Source of the DNA: Tetracentron sinense
Taxonomy: Eukaryota > Streptophyta > Magnoliopsida > Trochodendrales > Trochodendraceae
DNA: 64,000 bases
Direction: 5' to 3'
Assembly (NCBI GenBank): GCA_015143295.1
Contig: CM026568.1
Coordinates: 30,822,441 to 30,886,440, forward strand
Shown: positions 12,252 through 31,907 of the stretch, piece after piece
Layout: every line of letters starts with the position of its first letter
Position numbering within the stretch: position 1 is the first letter of the stretch
Position numbers and translations under genes: made by a program
Notes under the pieces: generated by a model
The model's database searches: none
What the model was told of the DNA's origin: nothing
The model's input: only the letters and a program-made list of their open reading frames with translations

Positions 12252-12836
12252 ATGAAGATCCTTGCATTTCTCAGAACTGCCCGTGTCTCTCCCACTCTTC
12301 CCGAGATAATTGGTCCTCTCCAATGTCGTTTTTTCCAGTCTGATTTTGTTCATAGAGATCCCATGGCCAAGCCCAAGAGATATAAGTACCCCGCCTTCTA
12401 TGATCCATATGGCCCTAAACCCCCGCCTTCTGACAAGGTTGTTCAGCTTGCTGAGCGTATTGCTGCCTTACCCCCTGAAGAACGGCGTCAAATCGGTCCC
12501 ACACTCAGAGACATGCTAAGGCATCCAAAGATGCAACCAATTTCAACAGAAGGCATGGATTTGGGTGCTCAGGGCGGAACGGCTGCTGGATCTGCAAAGG
12601 CCGAGGAGAAGAAGGCAGAGAAAACAGCATTCGATGTGAAGTTGGAGAAGTTTGATGCATCTGCAAAAATCAAGGTGATCAAAGAGGTTAGAACATTCAC
12701 TAATCTGGGACTGAAGGAGGCCAAGGACTTGGTTGAAAAGGCACCAGTTTTGCTGAAACAAGGGGTCACCAAAGAGGAGGCCAACGGCATCATAGAGAAG
12801 ATAAAGGCTGCTGGCGGTGTTGCAGTGATGGAGTAG
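12252..12836 (+). CDS. Mitochondrial large-subunit ribosomal protein bL12 (L7/L12)
   Basis: A 194-residue, uninterrupted reading frame. Residues 1-37 form an Arg- and Phe-bearing, acid-poor presequence (FLRTARV, CRFFQS) typical of mitochondrial import. Residues 40-58 carry the [19 protein letters not shown] block that I associate with plant mitochondrial L12. A helical dimerisation region ([21 protein letters not shown]) follows. After a Gly/Ala/Lys-rich hinge (about 102-124), residues 125-194 form the L7/L12 C-terminal domain, which recruits translation factors to the ribosomal stalk. I chose ATG 12252 because it gives the presequence. The frame is open to 12228 but the extra residues fit nothing, and a downstream Met at residue 38 would remove the targeting signal. 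The coding part is intronless. A TTTTTGCAG acceptor-like site before 12090 suggests a 5' UTR intron. The nearby chloroplast L12 is convergent. Confidence 0.93.
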   Translation: MKILAFLRTARVSPTLPEIIGPLQCRFFQSDFVHRDPMAKPKRYKYPAFYDPYGPKPPPSDKVVQLAERIAALPPEERRQIGPTLRDMLRHPKMQPISTEGMDLGAQGGTAAGSAKAEEKKAEKTAFDVKLEKFDASAKIKVIKEVRTFTNLGLKEAKDLVEKAPVLLKQGVTKEEANGIIEKIKAAGGVAVME

Positions 12837-13080
12837 AGAGCCTCATCTTTGTTAAGGGTTTGTTCCATGAGGCTCTGTCCTTTTAGCAGGCTCTGCTTCA
12901 TTCTTCTAGATGTGCAAAAGTATTATGTTTTAGAATGTAGGAAATTTTTGATTCCTTTTGTTGGTATGGTAAGTTTCATCTTATCCAGTTGAAAATTGAG
13001 TGAGAAGTTGGGGTTCCTTTCTGGCTAGTGTTTTTCCTTGTTAGGTCAAGCTTTCTCATCTTTTTTGAATGCGGATTGAC

Positions 13081-13086
13081 AATAAA
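13081..13086 (+). terminator. Possible poly(A) signal of the mitochondrial L12 gene
   Basis: AATAAA lies 245 bp after the stop codon at a plausible distance for a plant 3' UTR. Plant signals are loose, so this is only a candidate. Confidence 0.3.
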
Positions 13087-13329
13087 TTAAATCTCTAGAC
13101 TAGTTATTTTGAACAGAAGGATCTGCTTTTAGCAGGACTGGCTTGTTTATCTTAAGTTCCAATAAGTAGTTGGCTATTTAACATGTTAGTTTCTTATGGT
13201 TAGATACAATCATATTTCGCTACATTTTAAGACTTGCCTAGCTCACATATATGGCTGAGGCAGTCAAAACTCAAAAGAGGCCAATAACCGATTGAACAAC
13301 CCATGTTTTTTTCTTAATCAGCCAGCTGA

Positions 13330-13566
13330 ACAAGGTGATGGGTCTCCAAATTGCTGTTCCCGGAGATAAAGGAGACCTTAAAGCCGTGGAAACAGGAAAG
13401 AAGATGAAGCAATTTGAGCCCCTGCAATGCCTGTGCCAAAAACCCAGCTGTCTTCCCTGACAGTCTCGAGCCCCGCCCCGTCCGCCCCAATGTGAAGTTG
13501 GGCTGCTTCATCTGTATCAATTTTAACCCAACCCCTGATCGCGGAAGGGCACAGAGGTTGACCCAC
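13330..13566 (-). mobile_element. LINE RNase H-like fragment
   Basis: The minus strand encodes RGWVKIDTDEAAQLHIGADGAG and then IAGAQIASSSF, a recognisable start of the RNase H-like domain at the 3' end of plant L1 LINEs (the usual GWVKLNTDGA motif). The catalytic aspartate region is followed by a frame change, so it is a remnant. No reverse transcriptase portion is next to it. Confidence 0.55.
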
Positions 13567-13754
13567 ATGAGTGGAACGATAAACATTTGAAGGAATTGGA
13601 GAAAGGACTAATGGAGATTGGCATAGGGGGTGGCTAAAGAGAAGCTAAAGCACGTCCCCATTTGGAAGGGCTAATGCCTGTTTGTGCTAACACCCACATC
13701 TGCAATGGGGGCGAGGGGGAACAGTACGGTCTTTCCAATTTGAGAGGTGTGTGG

Positions 13755-13873
13755 CTGTTCACAAGGGAGGATGGTGAGAGTCTGAGAGGTTAGTGGTTAG
13801 CAGTGGGGATTGGAGTTCACAAGGGAGGATGGTGACAGTCTGAGAGGTTAGTGGTTAGCGGTGGGGATTGGAG
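13755..13873 (+). repeat. Tandem duplication, about 58-bp unit x 2
   Basis: Two adjacent copies of a G-rich unit beginning TTCACAAGGGAGGATGGTGA and ending GGGGATTGGAG differ at only two positions or so. This implies a recent local duplication. Confidence 0.75.
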
Positions 13874-14059
13874 TTATTGCTATTCATCACCCGGGGGAAT
13901 GGATCCCGAGACCTCTCTATTGCATTTTTGTGTGGCTAGTATATAACTATATTAGCTTGAGAATTCACTCTAGTTATGCAAAATTTCCATGCACTACAAC
14001 TAAAACATTCCTCGTCCAAATGAATTCAAATCTTTCGAAGGTAGAGTTTCGCATGTCTA

Positions 14060-14616
14060 AGAAATAGAGTTCATTTGACTTATTTTAAAAAATAACAAAG
14101 AAAAAAAACTAAAATAAGACCATTTAAAAAAGCATCTATTTCGAAGCTTTGTTATTTAAACATCAATCAATTTTATCTGTTATTTTTTTAACAGATCTTA
14201 TTTGTTAATGCGACTAAACATTTTAACATTATTTACGACAAATTTTTTAAACAGTTTTATCTTCTTTTTTGTTGCAGTTTTATTCCTTTAAAAATTTGTT
14301 ATTTCTCATTATATCCAAATAAATGCTTGTTTGTACCTATTAGGCTATCAAAAGATAAGAGCTTAATTTTGGTTTTTCTCTTTGAGGAAACAAGTTTATT
14401 GTATTAAAAAAAGACCTAAAAAGATGAGATAAGATTTGCCAAAACCATGTCAATACGAGGCCTGGCCCTCCCTTGGACAGAGACTGGGCAGTTGGCAAGA
14501 ACATTGCGAAAATTTTCTTCAGGACAAGTTATGGGGAACAATGCTAATTTATTGATAAAGAAAAGACAAAAACTATTTCCAAACTACACATATTCCAAAC
14601 ATTTAGACATTTATAG
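14060..14616. other. AT-rich spacer
   Basis: Long A and T runs and no coding potential. Nothing recognisable. Confidence 0.4.
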
Positions 14617-14757
14617 TATGTTTGGTTGTCGAGAAAATAGATGAAAACATAGAAAAGAAAAGAAAATTTTAAATTTTGAATGCAATTCTTAGTTATGTTC
14701 TGTTGAATTTTCTTTTCTTTTCTCTTTTTTCATTTACTTTCTAGACAACTAAACAAA
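14617..14757. repeat. Short fold-back MITE
   Basis: The left arm (TTTGGTTGTCGAGAAAATAG, followed by AGAAAAGAAAAGAAAATT) is the near reverse complement of the right arm, which ends CTAGACAACTAAAC. The arms are about 55 bp with a loop of about 30 bp, typical of small plant fold-back MITEs. No clear target duplication was identified. Confidence 0.6.
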
Positions 14758-14859
14758 GGGTTAGGGTCTATTCTTTTGTTGAGACTTGTAAAGTTTTACA
14801 CTTTATCATCTCCTCGGGTTTCCGAGAGGTATTCCTAGGTATGCCTTCATCTCATGGAT

Positions 14860-15825
14860 GGTTTTTCGTAATGCTCTTCAGTCCCAAGATCGTCTAGTGA
14901 GGCGGGGTATTCTCAAACGTTTTGTTTGCGTCCTCTGTCGGAGGAGGCATGAAGATGTCAACCATCTTTTTTTTCGGGTGTTCATTCTCCTGTAGGATCT
15001 GGTCTGCTATTCTTAGCCGGTCAAGAATAGCGAGACGCACGCCACGGCTCTGGAACTCAGAGGTCCTGTGGTTAGCTAAGCATGCTATTTCTGATAAGTC
15101 AAGTGAAGAAGCTCTCGTTTTTAGCCATGATTTATCACATATGGGTTGAATGCAATCAACGCATTTTCATGAACATCTACAAGACGGTGTCTGTGATTAT
15201 TGATCGAGTAGTTTCATCTACTCAACAATGTTTTTTGGGCTGCCATGAAGAGGTGCCTTACTCAGCAGCAGCTAGAGAATTCTTCAGTACTTCTTGGGGC
15301 ATCGAGATGAAGTTCAAATTATCCCAACCGTTGTGGTGCTGTTGGCGGCCTCCTGACAATGGGTTCTTTTGCCTTAACACCGACGGCTCTTCTAGGACCT
15401 CCATGGCGTCTTCTTTGGGACAGATTCGGCCAACCCTTAGTCGTCATTGCTGGTGGGATTAGACCCTCCACAGTCCTTCAGGCAAAGATCACGGCCATCA
15501 AGTGTGGGATGTGGGAGGCAACGCAATCTCGAAATTCATAAGTTACAAGTCTACTCGGATTTGCTCTCTGCCATCGAGATTAATAATGGCAAAGTGCCTT
15601 GGCCATGGGATTGCACTTTTGAGTTATCGGAGATGCGATCATCCTTTGATACTATTTCTTTTGCATTTCAGTATTGAGAATGTAATAGCGCAGCTGACTC
15701 TCTCAAAACTCTGTACATCTACTCCTCCTAATTTCCCTCGCCTCCTTGCCTGTTTTATCGCCGAGGATGCGAGGGGTTGTAAGTATAAATTTTTCTCAGC
15801 TTAATTCTTTTTTACCGATTTCCAA
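14860..15825 (+). mobile_element. LINE (L1-type) 3' fragment: zinc-binding and RNase H-like regions
   Basis: In order on the plus strand: a Cys/His block (FVCVLCRRRHEDVNHLFF-like, about 14920-14980), a VECNQRIFMN-like block (about 15150), then RNase H pieces (GFFCLNTDGSS near 15360 and a LQVYSDLLSAIEIN-like block near 15540-15590). This is the 3' order of plant L1 elements. Stops and frame changes throughout make it a pseudo-element. It ends near an A-rich stretch at about 15825. It sits between the two L12 genes. Confidence 0.75.
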
Positions 15826-16408
15826 AAAACATATACAAGTTTTGTACATTTTCTTTTGAGAACTAGATATTGCAATTCACCCAAGACTTCACATAAAGCA
15901 TGAATGATTTCAAATCTTATAAGAGCGTGTGCCTTTCATTTCTTGGATTGCGACTTCCAATAAAGTATGACTGATTTCAAATCTATAAGACTTGAAATCT
16001 CGAATTAATCTTGTTCGATACCTTGACAAAAGTGACTCAAATTTCCCAACTAGCATGACAAAGTGCGAGCTTTAAAAGTCCAGGAGCACTTATATAACTC
16101 TATGAACCTGGAGGAAAATATGTGTTTTTTTGAATCGTTGGTGTCAAATTGTAATCTCCTCATGGATACCTTATCTCTTCTGCCCCCCAAATCCAAACAT
16201 TCGTTAAACTCTTATCCACCACCACTATGAGATTCTCCAGGGAATCTTGATTTCAGTTCAAGCACAATCACACCAAAGAGAAGAGAAAAGAAAGAGAGGG
16301 AATTTCACAAGAAAATGCAATTCTACACTTCCAGTAGCACCAACCAAAAATTACAGTTCAATAAAAGGAGCAAAAACTAAGCCAAATTCACCTAACCATT
16401 CGATTCTT
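15826..16408. other. 3' flank of the chloroplast L12 gene
   Basis: The stretch includes the 3' UTR side of the minus-strand L12 gene and no other recognisable gene. I see no canonical AATAAA on the minus strand here. Confidence 0.4.
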
Positions 16409-16981
16409 CTAGACAATGGTGACCTTTGCTCCTGCTTCTTCGAGCTGCTTCTTCGCCTCTTCGGCCTCTTCCTTAGTCACCGCCTCCTTGAATTTCTTCG
16501 GCAGTCCTTCTATCAATTCCTTCGCCTCCTTCAATGCCAGATTCGTAAGCGCTCTCACCGTCTTAATAGTCGAGATTCTCGAGTTGCTCGGCACCTCCTC
16601 AATCACCACATCGAACTCCGTCTTCTCCTCGACCACCGCCGGTCCGGCATCGGCGCCGGCGCCAGGCGCGACGGCGATTGCAGCCGGAGCGAAGGACGCA
16701 GCGGAGACGCCGAGCTTATCCTGTAAATAGTCGACGAGGATGCGAGCTTCTGCTAGGGTTAGGTTCTCGAGATCTGTTCCGATCTTCTCTAACTTCTCGG
16801 GCACTTCGACGGCAGAGATTGGAGGAAGGAAAGTGGCCTTGCGGGAGAATTTAGGGCTTCGGACTGGGAATTCTAGGGCTTGTTTGGGGAAGGTGGTGAG
16901 CGAGTGCATAGGATAAGCAGAGGAGGGTGGCGTAGAATAAGACGGAGAACGAAGAGCGAGTGTGGAGAGTGTTGACGCCAT
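16409..16981 (-). CDS. RPL12: Chloroplast large-subunit ribosomal protein bL12c
   Basis: An intact 190-residue frame. Residues 1 to about 57 are a Ser/Thr/Pro-rich, nearly acid-free transit peptide that begins MASTLSTLA, the usual chloroplast signature. The mature part starts near [12 protein letters not shown]. It has the N-terminal helical dimerisation domain (about 60-92), an Ala/Gly/Pro-rich hinge (about 93-117) and the L7/L12 C-terminal domain (121-190, with [21 protein letters not shown] and [10 protein letters not shown]). It forms the stalk of the plastid ribosome. I start at 16981 rather than the longer open frame to 17110, because MAST fits the family. The coding region is intronless and clearly more GC-rich than its surroundings. 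Its 5' side faces the 3' end of MDAR4, an order I recall from Arabidopsis. Confidence 0.95.
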   Translation of the reverse strand: MASTLSTLALRSPSYSTPPSSAYPMHSLTTFPKQALEFPVRSPKFSRKATFLPPISAVEVPEKLEKIGTDLENLTLAEARILVDYLQDKLGVSAASFAPAAIAVAPGAGADAGPAVVEEKTEFDVVIEEVPSNSRISTIKTVRALTNLALKEAKELIEGLPKKFKEAVTKEEAEEAKKQLEEAGAKVTIV

Positions 16982-17153
16982 TTTTGCTCCTTCGGCGCGC
17001 GCAGGATGAGAGGAGTGAAGCCGGAGAGTGGATGAGGAGAATGGAAGAAAATAAGATTGGGATAAGGTAAGGTACCTATATTCAAGGGGCATTTTAATTG
17101 ACGAAAACACCCCTGTAAATAGCTAAATTACCCGAAATTGCACTTCCACCATA

Positions 17154-17175
17154 TGGGCTAGGCTCTCGAGGCCCA
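17154..17175 (-). promoter_or_regulatory. Possible site II (TGGGCY / GGCCCA) promoter motifs
   Basis: TGGGCT at 17154-17159 and GGCCCA at 17170-17175 lie 173-195 bp upstream of the chloroplast L12 start. Site II-type TGGGCY motifs, bound by TCP factors, are common in promoters of plant ribosomal and organellar genes. Further copies of TGGGCT occur near 17230 and 17308. Assignment rests on motif and position only. Confidence 0.35.
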
Positions 17176-18028
17176 TCTAATGGTTTTTTTGTGGCAGGTT
17201 TGTGAAGTATTTCAACACTGCAAACTTAGTTGGGCTTGGCTCTAAGTGCCTTTTTTTAGGGTCGAGACTCGAGAGTTCTCTGCACAGTGCAGAAGAAGAG
17301 ATGCCAATGGGCTTCTTTCATTCAGTTTGGCCAATTATGGGTCCAGGGAGCCCAAAAAAACAAATAATCTCAAAAGGGGCATTTCAAGAATCGAACTGAG
17401 GATTAAAGGGTTTTTAAATTTTCGATTTGATAATTTGACGAAATTTTTAAAAACTATTCTTTTAATATTTTATCAAACAAAATATTCTTACAATATATGT
17501 GGATATTTCACGAAATGAGCAAAAATTTTGGAATTTTATCTGAAATAAATAAACTTTAAAAAAAAAATTATCTAATCTATTTACATAAATTGCATTATTT
17601 TAGTTTTTTTTTTAATTTAAAATTCACAAAATTTGATAAATATAACAAAAACTTCAGAATATTTTGATAAATATCCGTATTTTAAATAAATATTCAAAAA
17701 TTTTTTTTGCAAAATTTCAACTAAAACCATGCAACCCGAGATAATAGTCATTTCAGTTTCGGAGCCAATATGAATCCAAAATTTCAAACCTTGCTGAGGA
17801 CCTCTCATACCACCAAGGCCAAATGCACAGTACATCAAGCTGAATACAACAAAGTGGTGATCTGCCCTCCATCCCGGAGATTATTCTAATGATTGTATTA
17901 TAGGACATCTTTTTCATAGGTAGTATTTCAAATAATCTATAGCTACTGATGCTACAACATGAATATTACAGAATTAAATGAGCAACACAACACTAGCAGA
18001 TTGCATTGCAGACACCAACAGTTCTTCT
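17176..18028. other. Spacer between chloroplast L12 promoter and MDAR4 3' end
   Basis: AT-rich DNA with no open frame of interest. It should contain the chloroplast L12 upstream region on the left and the MDAR4 3' UTR on the right. Confidence 0.4.
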
Positions 18029-28750
<10,722 letters not shown>

Positions 28751-28917
28751 AAATGCTATCCCTAATCTCAGTCAAACTTTACTCTCAGTTTCCACCAACC
28801 ACTTGCCCATTCTTGATGAGAGATAGTGCTTTAACCACCATAATTGATTTGAAAATGGATAAATGGTTGGTGAAAATTAAGAGTAGAGTTGATCGAGAGT
28901 AGGGAAAGCACCCCTCT
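28751..28917. repeat. Small fold-back MITE
   Basis: The left arm AAATGCTATCCCTAATCTCA... and the right arm ...GATCGAGAGTAGGGAAAGCA are imperfect reverse complements over about 60 bp, including the shared ACCAACCA and TGGTTGGT words near the centre. Confidence 0.6.
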
Positions 28918-29755
28918 ATTTTTAAAACTAATTTTTTACATACAAATTATAGTTGTTTTGTTTTTGGAATGACTCTTTGTAAATTTCTTTGGGAGTTTTT
29001 TTCTTTAAAGTAACTCTTAAAAAAGTTGTGCTAACACGAGACATAGTCTTTTTTTTTCATAGACATAGTGTAGGTGCAACATGTGGTATTGCTACCCTAT
29101 AATAGAGAGATGGACTTACACTTGTTGCCCTCATATTGGGTTTGGGGAAGAATGCAATTGAGGCATTTCTATTCTGAAAAAGTTATTCTCTCCAACCAAA
29201 GATGGCTCGATAATGTGAAGAAAAGTATGCATGAACACGTGGCACAGTTACAGAGCCTGGGACCCACTCGTCAGTTGATCCCGCCTAGGATCCTCATAGT
29301 GATTGGATGCTCGAATACAACAACCATAAAATTGTCTAAAGAGAGAAAGAAATCCACAGATTGGATGGCTGTGATCACCTAATCTGCTCATGTCATACTT
29401 TGATAAGTGTTCTACTGATGGGACCTAATGAATGGTGGTGGATCTCGACAGAGATATTTTTGCTACTTGTGGTGGACTCTCATGGTATGGTGCTTTGTAG
29501 ACAGTAATGGCGGTGTAGAAAGGGAAGACCGCAATTCGGAGAAGTGGATGTGGTTGGGGAGTGTGACAAATCAACTTGAGGTCCTGGAAGATTGATCTTG
29601 TCAGCTACTTCAACACCTCCTGTAACTGAATTATGGGTAAGGCTCCCTCTCTCTCTCTGCCACTCAATTTCTTCCCCTTTTTTTGGGCTTGAATTTATCC
29701 TTAAATTTTGAGGAAAACGCTATGAAAACCAGCCCCTTATCAGTATGGTTTAACC
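28918..29755. other. Spacer without recognised gene
   Basis: A 102-codon plus-strand frame at 29074-29382 has no recognisable similarity. Nothing else is seen. Confidence 0.4.
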
Positions 29756-30524
29756 CATAGTCACCAAGTATCGGTACGAGTATTAAACGACAATGATACG
29801 TTCAGAACGTACGGGTTTTAAACGGTAAAATACAGGAAAAGTACGAGGAGTTAAAAATAATAATAAATCATTTAAAATATATATATATATATATATATAA
29901 ACATAATATTAATTACTAGTCATTTAACTCATAATTTAAGTTTACACAGTTGCAAAAGGAAGGCAACCACATAAGATTTAAACCACATAGATACAAAGGA
30001 TAAGGAGGAATACCCCTTCCTAATATGTACATAAACTGATTAACTCATATACCCCTAGACATGCAGCTCCCAAAATCACCACAAGATGGTTTACGCATTA
30101 AAAGAATTCTGTGTATGAACAATGGGTGACTCTTAGGTAGAATCGAAGTTAATCTCTCTTAATCCTAGCTAAGGAAATAAACCAGACATTGAAGAGGAAT
30201 AACCTAAGAGAGAGAGAGAGACTTACCATTGCCGGAGAGAGATTTCACCAGAGAGCAGCCAAGTGATAGACGAGAGAGCTGAGACTTGAGACCAGAGTGA
30301 GAGATGAGGTATTGATGTTTTGCCCTAACACATCGTCTCATAATTCTTAAAACACGTTTTAACTTTTTTTTTGTTAAAAAAAGTTTTAAACGCATATAAA
30401 ACGGAATAAGCGTTTAAAACTCATTTAAAACGTATTTTAAAGTTTAAAACAACAAACACGTTTAAAACGGAGTTTAAAATGGCGACCCTCTCTAAAAGTT
30501 TTAAACGAGTACTTTGTGACTATG
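29756..30524. mobile_element. hAT MITE, TTTAAACG family, with 8-bp TSD
   Basis: The ends are CATAGTCACCAAGTA (left) and GTACTTTGTGACTATG (right), reverse complements of each other. A perfect 8-bp duplication, GTTTAACC, lies at 29748-29755 and 30525-30532. The subterminal zones repeat TTTAAACG and AAAACGT words. An (AT)n tract lies at about 29878-29899. The length of 769 bp and lack of coding make it a non-autonomous hAT element, a different family from the GAAGCGAG MITEs. Confidence 0.85.
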
Positions 30525-30751
30525 GTTTAACCCGCTGATGCGCTTACAGTTTATACTCTTTTTATTTAATACAATTTAAGAAAAACAAAATTTGTTCTCA
30601 CACTTTCCTTGTATGCACTCTCCCATTTTTAGGTCAAGAAATCCACAGTTTTACTGCTTTAAAAAAAAATTAAAGCAATAATAATTTTAATATATTACCC
30701 AAAAAGAGGATATATATTATAGAAGAGACAAGTTATAAAATCATGGGCCGT

Positions 30752-30887
30752 GCTAGCCACACTTTCCCTTGTATGTACTCTCCCCTTTTTGGGTCAAGAA
30801 GACAAATGATTTTGTGACAGCTCCTTCTATCACAAAATTCTTGTCTTCTTATCCAGAAAAAGGGTGTGTGACTAGCAAAATCCTAAA
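30752..30887. repeat. Fold-back element with strong hairpin
   Basis: The left arm (GCTAGCCACAC..., GGTCAAGAAGACAA, GATTTTGTGA) pairs with the right arm (TCACAAAATTCTTGTCTTC..., GTGTGTGACTAGC) around a loop of about 12 bases. The segment CACTTTCCTTGTATG also occurs alone at about 30600-30640, so it is a dispersed repeat. Confidence 0.6.
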
Positions 30888-31052
30888 ATCACAAGTGTAT
30901 ATAAAGATATTATTGAAATAAATATTCTTACTAGATAAAATATATGCATATAATAATACATCCTTGAATTGGCATGTGAAGGTACAATGCACCATTGCCA
31001 TCTATGATATTGTACCAGTATAATTTAAAATCTATTACTTACGCTATTAGGT

Positions 31053-31350
31053 GGCGTTTGGTAACACTAATCTAAATAGGTAAAGCTAATTTGAAAATTG
31101 TGTTTATTTTATACTTTAGATTGTTAAGTTCAAAGTTAATTGCATGTCTACATTTCCTTAAAGTAAAGATTTTAGAGATAAAAACCTAAACTTTAAAAAG
31201 TAGCTTATAACTATTTTTTACTTTAGAGGTAAAACCCCTATTTCAAAAAGATATAGACATGCAATTAACCTTCAACTTAACAATCTAAAGCCTAACTAAG
31301 CATAATTTTCAAGTAAGCTCTACCTATTTTGCTTCAACAGGAAGGCTTAA
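31053..31350. repeat. Fold-back MITE
   Basis: The left arm contains AATAGGTAAAGCTAATTTGAAAA, then TTTAGATTGTTAAGTTCAA and GTTAATTGCATGTCTA. The right arm carries the reverse complement of each in mirror order. Arms are about 100 bp. No clear target duplication was found. Confidence 0.65.
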
Positions 31351-31764
31351 GGCATTTCTAAATCCGGGGTGTCAATAGGTGGGCTTCAACTTGTATTTTC
31401 TGATTTTTGAATCACCCGGGCCTGGCCCAGTTAGAAGGGGTTTTTGTGGGCCGTTGGCACCCATGTTCGTTGCCCTGCTCATAAGTACTTAAGTTATTAT
31501 CCGTCTTCAATATGTTATACAATAAGCAACAGCAATTGCCATAATTGCCCTCCCTTGTTGATCACATATCTAAATTCTAGTGAAGGAGGTTCACACAGCA
31601 AGCACATCCTTGACCCGAAATTGACCCATTTATAAATGGTTGGAAAGCAGTCCTCAACCCATTTGAAGTTTTAGGTTGCTACAATTTTTGGGTTCTACAT
31701 TTACTCCTCCAACAGTCTCCTTGTGCTTAAAATGTATCCTACCAAAACAATAATTGACACTCCG

Positions 31765-31860
31765 TGATTGTTCCAGTGGTAGAAAATGTGTCCCCCAACA
31801 AAGAAGACTCAGGTTCGAGTCTCCTAGGGGTGAGGCAGTCGGAAAGCCCCCAATTTACTA
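31765..31860 (+). repeat. tRNA-derived SINE head next to the PANK2 3' end
   Basis: An A-box-like TCCAGTGGTAGA at 31772-31783 and a near-consensus B box, GGTTCGAGTCT, at 31812-31822 are spaced as in a tRNA-derived SINE. The sequence begins about 50 bp beyond the PANK2 stop codon, so it should be part of that gene's 3' UTR in antisense. No target duplication was found. Confidence 0.45.
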
Positions 31861-31907
31861 ACATTGCATTGTCACATCCCTCAGTCTAAGACGGATACTG
31901 GGAGCCT

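Noticed and set aside
31772-31822. tRNA-like A and B boxes that could suggest a tRNA gene
   Set aside because: No complete cloverleaf, no acceptor stem pairing that I can see; better explained as a SINE head. The same applies near 7700, 21760 and 56230.
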